DNA from: JBGPJO01 sp964348535
GTDB lineage: Bacteria > Patescibacteriota > Minisyncoccia > Phycocordibacterales > JAKFXT01
Direction of reading: 5' to 3'
DNA: 9,003 nucleotides
Assembly: GCA_964348535.1 (NCBI GenBank)
Contig: CAYGDB010000027.1
Location: 1-9,003 of the forward strand
The position numbers and the translations under genes were made by a program. Shown here in pieces: positions 1 through 6,818 of this stretch; within the stretch, counting starts at the first letter, position 1; every line of letters begins with the position of its first letter. Under the pieces are notes generated by a model. That model was given only the letters and a program-made list of their open reading frames with translations. It made no database searches and had not been told where the DNA came from.

Positions 1-1762
1 CCATGCTAAATTTGTTATCATCAGTTCCTATTCTGTAAATTGAAACGACATCTCCGTATTTCTCTCCAAAAAGACCGATGGCTCCGCGCTCTCTGGCTTC
101 CTCTATCGGCATCTCCTCTCTATAGACAGGCAGGGATTCAACGATTTTTTGATTAACTAAATATTCAACTTCTTTTTTCTCTTCATCGGTCATTTTTTGA
201 GAAAAACTAAAATCAAATCGGAGACGCTCTCTGGTAATGTTGCTCCCGCGCTGTTTTACTTCTTCACCCAAAATAGTCCGAAGGGCCTGATGAAGAAGAT
301 GGGTTGCCGTGTGATAGTGAATCTCTTTTTCAGAATGTCCGGCAAGACCGCCCTTGAAGCGAGTGTCCAAGCCGGCTTTGGAAATTTCTTGATGTTTTTC
401 CATCTCTTCTTCAAAAGCCGCTCTGTCCACTATAAAGTTTTTTTGAAGAGCAAGCTCTTCAATAATTTCAAAAGGAAATCCGTAAGTTTGATAAAGTAGC
501 GCCGCTTGAGGGCCTGATATCACAGGCCCTTCCAAAAAATTAAACTCTTTAAGCCCTTTCTCAAGGGTCAAAAGAAAACGGGACTCTTCCAGTTTTATTT
601 CAGCGGAAATACTATCATCGCGTTCTCCAAGATATGAGTATTCAGACTTATATACATCAATGAAGGCCCGAGTCACATCAGTCAAAAAACCGCTTTGAAT
701 GGAAAGGGTTCTCCCTGAAGTTACCGAACGCCTTATCAAACGACGGAGAACATATCCCCTATCGGTGTTTGAAGGAACAACCCCGTCACCTATCAAGAAA
801 AGCGCCGCCCTACTGTGGTCTAAAATAATTCTAAAAAGACGAGTAGTTTCGGGATTCTCTCCGTAAATTTTTCCGGAATTCTTTTCAAGGATGGCGATCG
901 ACCGCTCAAAGATATCTGTTTTGAATATGTCCGGGTTATTTTGGGTCGCCATTAGAAGACGCTCAAGACCTCCGCCGAAATCAACATTTGGCGCCGGCAG
1001 TTTTTCAAACCCTTCGGCAATTTTCAAATACTGCATAAAAACATTATTTCCGATTTCAAGGAAACGTCCACAATCGCAGTTCACATGGCAAGGCGCGCTT
1101 TTCCATTCTGATTTTTCATGAAGCAGAAGTTCTGCCCCAAAATCCCAAAACATTTCAGAATCCGGCCCGCCCGGCTCGCCTTCCGGCATATTTTGAGGCA
1201 CCCCTACCCTGCTCCACCAATTTTTTTTCTCATCATAATAAAAAATACGGGCACCATCTTTAATCCCATCTCGCTCGGAAAAATCTTGAATCCCATTTGA
1301 AACCGAGGCATCTTTAAGCAACTTCTGCCAAATTTCCGCGGAAACTTCATCCTTTGGAATCCCAAGCGTTTCATTTCCGCGGAAACAAGTGAAATAAAGA
1401 CGGCTCGGGTCAAGCCCGATTTTGTTCGTCAGAAATTCAAACATCCATGGAATTTGTTCGTATTTAAAATAATCCCCGAAAGACCAGTTGCCGAGCATTT
1501 CAAAAAAAGTGGTGTGGCGATTGTCCCCCACTTCTTCAATGTCATTCGCTCGAAATGATTTTTGAGAATCCGCCACGCGCTTGCCCAAAGGGTAGGGTGT
1601 TCCGAGAAAATACTGAAGCATCGGTTGCATTCCGCTTCCTGTAAAAAGAGTGGTCGGATCATTTTCCGGCACAAGAGACGCCGAGGGCACGATAGCGTGT
1701 CCTTTTTCCTTAAAAAAATCCAAATAGGCTTTTCTGATTTCGGCCGATTTCATAAGCTTCAT
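1..1762 (-). CDS. alaS: Alanine--tRNA ligase, 3' end cut by window edge
   Basis: Charges tRNA-Ala with alanine in the cytoplasm and hydrolyses mischarged Ser/Gly-tRNA-Ala. I followed the frame codon by codon: 587 residues are visible with no stop. Class II core: FTGSGMQP (40-47), DNRHTTFFEMLGN (motif 2 region, to residue 92) and GGGLER (263-268, motif 3). A Cys/His cluster lies at C225, H226, C229 and C231. The editing-domain zinc motif HTATH is at 484-488. The window ends just before the expected CGGxH zinc half-site, so the end of the editing domain and any C-Ala domain are unseen. The short RANDIEEVGDNRH segment differs from the E. coli form and resembles CPR sequences as I recall them. 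Start: ATG at 1762 is used. ATG at 1753 (MKSAEIRKAY) fits the family start equally well. There is no Shine-Dalgarno sequence; a TATAAT lies 5 nt upstream, suggesting a leaderless mRNA. Confidence 0.97.
   Translation of the reverse strand, partial: MKLMKSAEIRKAYLDFFKEKGHAIVPSASLVPENDPTTLFTGSGMQPMLQYFLGTPYPLGKRVADSQKSFRANDIEEVGDNRHTTFFEMLGNWSFGDYFKYEQIPWMFEFLTNKIGLDPSRLYFTCFRGNETLGIPKDEVSAEIWQKLLKDASVSNGIQDFSERDGIKDGARIFYYDEKKNWWSRVGVPQNMPEGEPGGPDSEMFWDFGAELLLHEKSEWKSAPCHVNCDCGRFLEIGNNVFMQYLKIAEGFEKLPAPNVDFGGGLERLLMATQNNPDIFKTDIFERSIAILEKNSGKIYGENPETTRLFRIILDHSRAALFLIGDGVVPSNTDRGYVLRRLIRRSVTSGRTLSIQSGFLTDVTRAFIDVYKSEYSYLGERDDSISAEIKLEESRFLLTLEKGLKEFNFLEGPVISGPQAALLYQTYGFPFEIIEELALQKNFIVDRAAFEEEMEKHQEISKAGLDTRFKGGLAGHSEKEIHYHTATHLLHQALRTILGEEVKQRGSNITRERLRFDFSFSQKMTDEEKKEVEYLVNQKIVESLPVYREEMPIEEARERGAIGLFGEKYGDVVSIYRIGTDDNKFSM
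1332..1386. repeat. Duplicated 14-bp palindromic element inside alaS
   Basis: ATTTCCGCGGAAAC occurs at 1332-1345 and again at 1373-1386. Its core TTTCCGCGGAAA is a perfect 12-bp palindrome. The copies are 41 bp apart, which is not a multiple of three, so they are read in different frames (VSAEI and FRGN) and protein conservation does not explain the identity. Confidence 0.85.
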
Positions 1763-1773
1763 TATATATTATA
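1763..1773 (-). promoter_or_regulatory. alaS -10 box abutting the start codon
   Basis: On the minus strand a perfect TATAAT (1773 to 1768) ends 5 nt before the ATG at 1762. A transcript from it would begin at or within a base or two of the start codon. No good -35 hexamer lies 16-19 nt upstream, and there is no TG extension. The box follows the NYN gene terminator, so alaS probably has its own transcript. Function is inferred from position and sequence only. Confidence 0.5.
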
Positions 1774-1815
1774 GATAAACAACACGAAACTCGACTCCAA
1801 ACCAAAACCTAAAAA

Positions 1816-1841
1816 CCCCCGCCCTTTCGGAAGGGCGGGGG
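1816..1841 (-). terminator. Rho-independent terminator after the NYN gene
   Basis: A perfect 11-bp stem (1816-1826 paired with 1831-1841, nine of the eleven pairs G-C) encloses a 4-base loop. On the minus strand it is followed by TTTTTAGGTTTT, the U-tract expected of an intrinsic terminator. It starts 7 nt past the NYN stop codon. The plus strand has no T-run after the stem, so it acts on minus-strand transcription and insulates alaS. Confidence 0.82.
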
Positions 1842-1848
1842 ATCTAAA

Positions 1849-2424
1849 TTAAGACAACAAACTAGGTTTATCTATTTGAAACTGCAACAAATCTTCCTTT
1901 GAAAAGAGCCGTTGCTTATTACACTCCTTTACTAATCCTATTGATGGCATACCGGCAAAACCTATGTATTCAATTATCTTATTCTTTCCGTTTCTAACAT
2001 ATCTAATTGCTGGAATTAAATCAGTATCAGAACTAACCACAATAGCGACATCGTATAGATTGTCGGAAGCGCCAATAACTAAATCCACCGCAAGTTTAAC
2101 ATCAACACCCTTTTCCCTAATACGGTCTTTCCCGTCGTACATTATCCTTCCTGGCTTAACATCAAAACCATCCGTTCTCAAACCATCAAGAAATTTTTGC
2201 TAGCTTTTAACACGCAAATCGCCCTTTTCAGAATTATCATGATTTCTTACAATACCAACATAATACCTTTTAGAAACCAGCTCTCTTTCACCAACAAGAT
2301 AAGATGCAAACTTAGAAAAATTAAATCGTTTAGTTTTTTCTGGAAGTCCCAAAACCTTAAGTTTGTTATATGTATTACTCCCGTCAAAGTAAATTGCAAC
2401 CCTTTCTTTTTTTGCAAAAATCAT
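1849..2424 (-). pseudogene. NYN-domain (LabA/DUF88-like) RNase with an in-frame amber codon
   Basis: NYN domains are PIN-like, metal-dependent RNases with clustered aspartates. The frame is 191 codons long but codon 75 is TAG (2202-2200), splitting it into 74 and 116 residues. Both sides align with one NYN domain: YFDGSN with D14, a KRYYVGIVRN strand, then EKGVDVKLAVD (D108, D114) and SSDTDLIPAI (D133, D135), ending near LFSKEDLLQFQ. Neither half holds all the catalytic acids. After the stop the reading resumes as QKFLDGL; relatives as I recall have Gln-Gln there, so CAG to TAG is the simplest origin. No frameshift or second stop is present, so the lesion is recent, a sequencing error, or suppressed. 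Reinitiation would need the TTG at 2181, which has no ribosome-binding site. The gene stands alone between two terminators. Confidence 0.85.
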
Positions 2425-2439
2425 TCAGTTATTTTACCA
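2425..2439 (-). promoter_or_regulatory. Extended -10 promoter of the NYN gene
   Basis: TGG followed directly by TAAAAT (hexamer 2436 to 2431, TG motif 2439-2437) forms an extended -10 element on the minus strand. It ends 6 nt before the ATG at 2424, so transcription would begin at about the start codon. No clear -35 box and no Shine-Dalgarno sequence are seen. The spacing matches that before alaS, the EamA gene and the glycosylase gene. Confidence 0.5.
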
Positions 2440-2454
2440 AAAACTAAGAAACAA

Positions 2455-2484
2455 ACCACCTCTGCCCGTTGGGACAGAGGTGGT
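2455..2484 (-). terminator. Terminator hairpin between the membrane nuclease and the NYN gene
   Basis: A perfect 10-bp stem (2455-2464 with 2475-2484) is extended by CCC/GGG across one bulged base, closing on a GTT loop. On the minus strand it is followed by a T-rich run (TTTGTTTCTTAGTTTTT). It probably ends transcription from the 2741-3715 gene, although it lies about 257 nt past that stop codon. The plus strand has no T-run beyond it. Confidence 0.65.
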
Positions 2485-2740
2485 GCTGTTAGTAGTAGCA
2501 GTGTATCAGATTCTAAACCTAAGTCAATAGTTTTCCACAGCTCTGCCTTATACCGTTATGCGTTGGGAAATTCAGAACTTGGCTTCCAAATAGAAACTTG
2601 AAAAGGACCAACTTGAAAAGGACCGCCCTTTGGAAAAACTCAAGTAAAACCATTTGCTTGCTTATGGTCATTAACAAACGGCATGTTAAGAAAGACGCTC
2701 TTTGGGGTTTGGCTTTCTTTTTTAGCGAAATTTTGGCAGA
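2485..2740. other. Intergenic stretch with a short tandem repeat, no gene seen
   Basis: This 256-nt part of the 316-nt gap between the NYN and membrane nuclease genes has no coding frame resembling a protein on either strand. It contains a 15-bp tandem repeat (2595-2624) and a weak hairpin: AAGAAAG at 2688-2694 pairs with CTTTCTT at 2713-2719 and is followed on the plus strand by T residues, but no plus-strand gene precedes it. It would form the long 3' untranslated region of the 2741-3715 transcript if termination occurs at the 2455-2484 hairpin. I recognise no tRNA, riboswitch or other RNA class. Confidence 0.5.
2595..2624. repeat. 15-bp perfect tandem duplication
   Basis: AACTTGAAAAGGACC occurs twice back to back (2595-2609 and 2610-2624). 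Its first 11 bases, AACTTGAAAAG, recur at 3746-3756, on the other side of the membrane nuclease gene. The duplication itself is certain; its function is unknown. Confidence 0.9.
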
Positions 2741-3715
2741 CTAAATCAAATTTCCATCACCATTGAGCGAAAAAGATTTTCTTGGGTCTCGCTCAAATTT
2801 TTGTAAATATTCCATTTTTACATCGGGATATTTGACGAGAGATAATGGGACAAGAAACATCCTCTTTGGATTTTTAGGTCTGCCACCAATGCCTATAATT
2901 ACAAAAACTGGTATTTTTCCTTTGGTGGAAAAATTTTGGTAATGTTCAATCTGCTCTTCGTAAGCCCAAAAAACCCTCTCGTACTCTTTCCCTTTATATT
3001 TACACTCAACTGCTATTCGTTTATTGGTTTTTCGGTGAATAAAAACAAAATCAGGATTGCTATATGACTCAACCCAACGTCCAAGTTTTCTGTAGGTATT
3101 GCTTTCCGCAATGCGCCACTCTTGTTTATTAAAAAGATTTTCCACATGACCTTCAAAACTTATTCCTTTGTATTGTCTACGCTTGTAAAAGATTAGACCA
3201 AAGTAAAATGCTATCGCCGAAAGTAAAGGAACAATAGCAATAAATACTTTGTTCCAAGTGGCCAGTCTTTTACTAGCATTCAAAGACTCTCCATATGGTC
3301 CGAGTATGTCATTCCACAACTCCTTAGCAGTCAAAACTACTTGTATATTATTGCTTGAAGCAACAATTGTATCGTCTAAATTGAGACCGTCAGCATATAA
3401 TTTCTTGTAATACCTACCATCAACTAATACAACATTCCCATCAATTAGAACCATCTCGTCGGCACTTACAACTCGTATCTTATTTTTGTTTTCATCAACC
3501 ATTAAAAAGCCAAAAACATATTTTGACCCACTAAGAGTAGCGGAATCCAGTATTTCCGAAATAGTTCCTCCAACAGAAATTTGCTTATTATCACAATAGT
3601 CAACATTTTCAAAAATCTCCTTCAGGGCATTACAAGATTGAGCATAAGCACCGTGCGGAATAAAAAGTGAAGTTGCCATAAACAAAGGAAAGATTTTTGC
3701 AAATATTATTTTCAT
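2741..3715 (-). CDS. Membrane-anchored PD-(D/E)XK nuclease with exported N-terminal domain
   Basis: A 324-residue protein without a recognised family name. Residues 1-25 form a signal peptide (basic start, hydrophobic core, AYA then Q26). Residues 26-155 are a beta-rich outer domain, perhaps OB-like (QISVGGTISEIL, a Val-rich strand near 88-99), with C28 and C41 able to pair. One transmembrane helix spans about 157-177, followed by KRRQYK, which by the positive-inside rule puts the C-terminus in the cytosol. Residues 184-295 look like a restriction-endonuclease fold: E188 in FEGHVENLF, PD at 221-222, ECK at 237-239, Q255, and a late VFVIIGIGG strand. This is the PD...ExK signature of Mrr/restriction-like nucleases. 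It ends in TAG and lies 71 nt after the M16 gene. ATG 3715 has a weak AAAAAGG site 9 nt upstream. Nuclease activity and the OB call are inferences. Confidence 0.78.
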   Translation of the reverse strand: MKIIFAKIFPLFMATSLFIPHGAYAQSCNALKEIFENVDYCDNKQISVGGTISEILDSATLSGSKYVFGFLMVDENKNKIRVVSADEMVLIDGNVVLVDGRYYKKLYADGLNLDDTIVASSNNIQVVLTAKELWNDILGPYGESLNASKRLATWNKVFIAIVPLLSAIAFYFGLIFYKRRQYKGISFEGHVENLFNKQEWRIAESNTYRKLGRWVESYSNPDFVFIHRKTNKRIAVECKYKGKEYERVFWAYEEQIEHYQNFSTKGKIPVFVIIGIGGRPKNPKRMFLVPLSLVKYPDVKMEYLQKFERDPRKSFSLNGDGNLI

Positions 3716-3724
3716 ATTCTTTAA

Positions 3725-3771
3725 CCTTTTTGCTTTGTCTAAAATAACTTGAAAAGAGTAAAATTTGTAAA
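3725..3771 (-). promoter_or_regulatory. Possible promoter and ribosome-binding site of the membrane nuclease
   Basis: On the minus strand TTTACA (3771 to 3766) and GTTATT (3748 to 3743) are separated by 17 nt, a plausible but weak -35/-10 pair. AAAAAGG (3731 to 3725) sits 9 nt before the ATG at 3715, the only Shine-Dalgarno-like site before a left-half gene. The alternative is readthrough from the M16 operon, since no terminator is visible in the 71-nt gap. Confidence 0.3.
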
Positions 3772-3786
3772 GGATGGAGGTTTTTA

Positions 3787-5064
3787 TTAGGAGCCAAAGG
3801 TGCCGGCTTTGACGATGACAAATTTATCGGGATAAAGATAGCGTTTGATGGCGGAATTTACTTCTTTTAATGTAACTTTCTGAACGGCTTTTTGATATTC
3901 GTCCATAAAGTCTTTTTTATATCCGTTTTCGGCTTCAAAAATAATCTCCTCGGCAAGTCCGTGGACAGTGCCAAGAGCCACTTTAAACGAGCCGATGATA
4001 TTTTTCTTTCTAAGATTAAGCTCTTTTTCCGTAACTCCGCGATCTATCCATTTTTTTATTTCTTTAAAAGTTAAGTCTTGGCCTTTTTTAAGAAGAGAAG
4101 GCGCGAACGTTCCCCAAACTTCAAAGTGTCCATTGGTCTCTTTTATCATTCCACGAAGGCGGGCGGCAATGCCATAAGTCAAACCTTGTTTATCACGAAT
4201 CTCGGACATTAAGCGGGCCGAAAAACCGTGGTCGCCAAGCACCCCAACTCCTACCCGAAGGGGTATGTAATCTTTATCAAACCTACTCATTTTAATCGGC
4301 TGTCCAAAAATAAGAGTGGCGCTTGCCTTATCCTCTATCTCCACCTTTTTTTCAATCGTCTTATCAATAAACTTTTGATTTTGATTTTCCGGCGTCAAAA
4401 TAATTTCTTGCCTTTCTTTCAAAGAAAAAATATTCTTGGACAAAATATCCATTTCTTTCTTTGAAATATCTCCAACCACGGCAAAAGTTACCGGTGAGAG
4501 AGATATCACTTTTTTATGAAAATCACCTAAATCAGAAACTGATATGGATTTAATATTGGCAATGACATCTTCCGGACTCTCAAGATAATTCGGGTGTTCC
4601 GGTCTAAATATGGACTGGGCTAAAGTTATGGACGCCATCTCATTTGTGTCTTTTTTAAGATTTGACTCTTCGGCAATACGGCGAGCTTTGAGAGATTGAA
4701 GGGATGATGCGGGGAAATTCGGCTCCCGAAGAATTTCAAAAAGAAGCTCTATTATTTCTTTGGCGTCCTCTTTTAAGCACTCGGCCCTTATTTCAAGAAA
4801 ATGCGAATTGACGGAAAAATTAATATCGGCTCCGCGCGATTCCAAAATTTCCCGTATTTTTTCCTTTGTTTTATTTTTTGTACCCTCGGTCAAAAGGAAG
4901 GCGGCAACTTCTCCAATTTGACGATTTTTTTTAGAAAAAAAAGAACCGATAGGAACGCTTCCCCGTATAACAAAAAACTCTTTGCCCGGGGTGGCAAGGG
5001 AAAGCAGACGCAAGCCCTTCCTAATATTTGATTCTTTTATATTTTGAGATATTTTTTTATCCAT
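3787..5064 (-). CDS. M16 peptidase family protein, non-catalytic partner
   Basis: A 425-residue M16 fold with two homologous halves. Where the zinc motif HxxEH should lie, the protein reads VAAFLLTEGT (53-62), so both histidines and the glutamate are gone and it cannot bind the catalytic zinc. The second half keeps the M16 substrate-binding Arg/Tyr pair in RDKQGLTYG (R290, Y297). This division, one subunit with zinc and the other with the R/Y pair, is known from mitochondrial processing peptidase and bacterial M16B heterodimers. Its natural partner is the M16 protein encoded just upstream, only 4 nt away. There is no signal peptide, so it should be cytoplasmic. ATG 5064 has no Shine-Dalgarno sequence, and translation is probably coupled. 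The gene ends in TAA. The substrate cannot be read from the sequence. Confidence 0.92.
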   Translation of the reverse strand: MDKKISQNIKESNIRKGLRLLSLATPGKEFFVIRGSVPIGSFFSKKNRQIGEVAAFLLTEGTKNKTKEKIREILESRGADINFSVNSHFLEIRAECLKEDAKEIIELLFEILREPNFPASSLQSLKARRIAEESNLKKDTNEMASITLAQSIFRPEHPNYLESPEDVIANIKSISVSDLGDFHKKVISLSPVTFAVVGDISKKEMDILSKNIFSLKERQEIILTPENQNQKFIDKTIEKKVEIEDKASATLIFGQPIKMSRFDKDYIPLRVGVGVLGDHGFSARLMSEIRDKQGLTYGIAARLRGMIKETNGHFEVWGTFAPSLLKKGQDLTFKEIKKWIDRGVTEKELNLRKKNIIGSFKVALGTVHGLAEEIIFEAENGYKKDFMDEYQKAVQKVTLKEVNSAIKRYLYPDKFVIVKAGTFGS

Positions 5065-5068
5065 ATTT

Positions 5069-6364
5069 TTATTTTTTGGGAATAAAAAAACCGGTTGTGC
5101 TCTTGTCTTTCAGCAGATAATCATTGGCCACACGAGCGACATCTTCGACTGTGACACTTTTTATAAGTGAAAGCCACCTGGGGTAAAGAGTCCAATCGCC
5201 GGCCGCTATAAACTCATTTAGAGTTAAAGCCAAAGAAAGAGCGCCATCCCGTCCGTAAATTATGGCCGCCTTGTTTTTTGATATGGCCTTTTTAAGCTCA
5301 ATTTCCGTAATACCATTCTTTTTTATTTTTTGGTATTCGTTTAATATTATTTTTTCCACTTCTTGATGGGTGGTTTGAAGTGAGATAGAAGCTGTTGTTA
5401 TAAAAAGTCCGTCATCATAAAGAGGCATAGAGAAAACGGAAACATCGGTGGCCTTGCCGGTATCAACCAAGGCTCTGTGTAAACGAGAACTTTTACCCGA
5501 GGAAAGAACACTATCAAGAACTTGGATGGAAGCCATATCTTTATGACGGCCGTTTGGAATTTTGTGAGCAATTGAAAGAATTCCCTGCTCACCGGCTCGT
5601 CTGACAATAACCCTTTTTTCTCCTTCTTGCTTCGGCTCGGTGGTGTTGACGGAAGGTATCGGATTTTTTGATTTCGGCAATTTCCCAAAATGTTTTTTTA
5701 CTTTAGCCAAAGCTTCTTCAGCCGAAATATCGCCTATTATGGTAAGAGTGGAATTATTCGGATGATAGAAAGTGTCATAAAATTGACGTAATCTTTCTAT
5801 GGTTATATTTTCAATATCAGATTTCCAACCGATGGTCGGATGGTGATAAGGATGAGCTTCAAAAGCCAACGACCACAGAACTTTTTCAAGGGCTTCACGA
5901 GGACTGTTCTCTCCCCTCTCAAACTCGTTTCTGACAACCGTCATCTCGGTATCAAGATATTCTTTTTTGAGAAGAGCGAAACGCATTCTGTCCGCCTCAA
6001 GGGAAAGGGCCGTGTCAACACTTTCCTTAGGAACCAGCTCATAATAATTTGTCCTATCAAACCAGGTGGTGCCGCTTATCTCCGCCCCGACACTCTCAAG
6101 GAGATTCCAAACACTTTTGCCGTTTTCTTTGTTAAATTTTTTTGTGCCCTGAAACAATAAATGCTCAAGAATGTGAGTGGAGCCGGTGTATCCGACCGCT
6201 TCATTGCGCGAGCCGACATGGTAAGTGATGTTTACGGCAATGATAGGCGCGTTTTTGTCTTCCATGTGCAAAATCCTCAAACCGTTTGACTTGAGTTCGT
6301 ATTCGGAAATGCCTCCGAGCGACTTCACCAAAGTGAAGTCTGATAATGTTTTTTTACTTGCCAT
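5069..6364 (-). CDS. M16 family zinc metallopeptidase, catalytic subunit
   Basis: A 431-residue M16 peptidase. The inverted zinc motif HILEH is at 64-68 (ligands H64 and H68, general base E67). The downstream EMTVVRNEFE segment supplies E140 and E147; E147 is the likely third ligand, spaced as in pitrilysin. VGAEISGTTWFDRTNYY and the HPYHHPTIG loop are typical of M16B enzymes. The second half has SGKSSRLHRAL but lacks the usual GLxY, consistent with dependence on the neighbouring non-catalytic subunit. There is no signal peptide, so a role in cytoplasmic peptide turnover is likely. Its ATG overlaps the stop of the EamA gene by one base (TAATG), and the next M16 gene begins 4 nt after its TAA: a tight operon. 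An 8-bp inverted repeat (6321-6340) lies just inside the coding start. Confidence 0.95.
   Translation of the reverse strand: MASKKTLSDFTLVKSLGGISEYELKSNGLRILHMEDKNAPIIAVNITYHVGSRNEAVGYTGSTHILEHLLFQGTKKFNKENGKSVWNLLESVGAEISGTTWFDRTNYYELVPKESVDTALSLEADRMRFALLKKEYLDTEMTVVRNEFERGENSPREALEKVLWSLAFEAHPYHHPTIGWKSDIENITIERLRQFYDTFYHPNNSTLTIIGDISAEEALAKVKKHFGKLPKSKNPIPSVNTTEPKQEGEKRVIVRRAGEQGILSIAHKIPNGRHKDMASIQVLDSVLSSGKSSRLHRALVDTGKATDVSVFSMPLYDDGLFITTASISLQTTHQEVEKIILNEYQKIKKNGITEIELKKAISKNKAAIIYGRDGALSLALTLNEFIAAGDWTLYPRWLSLIKSVTVEDVARVANDYLLKDKSTTGFFIPKK
6321..6340 (-). repeat. Inverted repeat in the first codons of the catalytic M16 gene
   Basis: GACTTCAC (6321-6328) and GTGAAGTC (6333-6340) form a perfect 8-bp stem with a 4-base loop. 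It covers about residues 9-15 and begins 21 nt after the A of the ATG. In mRNA this hairpin would sit at the edge of the ribosome footprint and could dampen initiation unless the upstream EamA gene is being translated. The structure is seen; the role is a guess. Confidence 0.55.
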
Positions 6365-6786
6365 TACTTAAGAGTTATTAAAATAGCCCCAATTGAAATT
6401 AGAGCGGCCCCGATGGCCGTTTTAAAACCGAACGACTCCCCCAAAAAAACGACTGCAAGCACCACTATAAAGACTATTGAAAGACGGTCAATAGCGCCCA
6501 CCGCGGAGGCCGGTCCGTCTTTGAGAGCCACAAAATAGAAAAGCCACGACATGGCTCCGGCGATTGCCGAAAGGGCTATCAGTATCCAGTCTCGCGAAGA
6601 CAAACTATTTAAAGAGAAACCGTTAAAATTACCTATTGAAAAAGAGAGAACAAAAAGAAAGACGGCCATTATGATGCCGCGGATGGTGGTGGCGAGCGTG
6701 GGGTCAATACTCTTTAAACCAAGTTTGCCAAAAATGGCCACAAGAGAAGCAAAAAATGCAGAAATAAAAGCGTAAAGAAGCCACAT
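6364..6786 (-). CDS. EamA/DMT-family membrane transporter, single-domain form
   Basis: A 140-residue, very hydrophobic protein with about five transmembrane helices (roughly 3-24, 29-51, 68-89, 95-116, 122-139). The stretch from GPASAVGAID to VVFLGE (91-117) is the hallmark of one EamA (drug/metabolite transporter) repeat. Classical members carry two such repeats in about 300 residues; this one has a single repeat and presumably works as a dimer, like small multidrug-resistance proteins. The substrate is unknown; metabolite or amino-acid efflux is typical of the superfamily. It is the first gene of a probable operon with the two M16 genes, its stop overlapping the next start by one base. ATG 6786 has no Shine-Dalgarno sequence, but a TATTAT lies 6 nt upstream. 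Confidence 0.9.
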   Translation of the reverse strand: MWLLYAFISAFFASLVAIFGKLGLKSIDPTLATTIRGIIMAVFLFVLSFSIGNFNGFSLNSLSSRDWILIALSAIAGAMSWLFYFVALKDGPASAVGAIDRLSIVFIVVLAVVFLGESFGFKTAIGAALISIGAILITLK

Positions 6787-6798
6787 ATATATATAATA
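6787..6798 (-). promoter_or_regulatory. EamA-M16 operon -10 box close to the start codon
   Basis: TATTAT (6798 to 6793) ends 6 nt before ATG 6786 in the 32-nt gap after the HD gene. There is no clear -35 box and no Shine-Dalgarno sequence. The geometry matches three other starts in this window. The alternating TA run makes the assignment less certain than for the glycosylase gene. Confidence 0.4.
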
Positions 6799-6818
6799 GA
6801 GATAGGATTAGGGACCGA

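Noticed and set aside
1429..1674. Minus-strand 81-residue frame inside alaS, with another at 1204-1413
   Set aside because: The alaS frame was translated without a break from 1762 to 2 and carries all the synthetase motifs; these are alternative-frame shadows.
2197..2202. UAG followed by CAA as a viral-type leaky stop context
   Set aside because: The known eukaryotic viral readthrough context needs CAR-YYA after the stop; here CAA AAA follows, and the rule does not apply to bacteria.
1849..2424. Stop-codon reassignment in this organism
   Set aside because: TAG ends the 2741-3715 and 8025-8300 genes, TGA ends the glycosylase gene, and TAA ends the others at their expected family lengths.
2528..2540. 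TTTTCCACA as a DnaA box or replication origin
   Set aside because: A single one-mismatch match in AT-rich DNA, with no cluster of boxes and no dnaA or dnaN nearby.
2197..2601. Plus-strand 134-residue open frame running antisense to the NYN gene into the intergenic region
   Set aside because: It resembles no protein family, has no ribosome-binding site or promoter, spans a terminator hairpin, and is the mirror of a frame with clear NYN motifs.
2688..2730. Plus-strand terminator hairpin with a T-run
   Set aside because: The stem is only 7 bp with an 18-base loop, and there is no plus-strand gene for it to end.
3630..3821. Small minus-strand frame spanning the end of the M16 gene and the start of the membrane nuclease
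   Set aside because: It overlaps two well-supported genes in another frame and shows no domain, signal or family resemblance.
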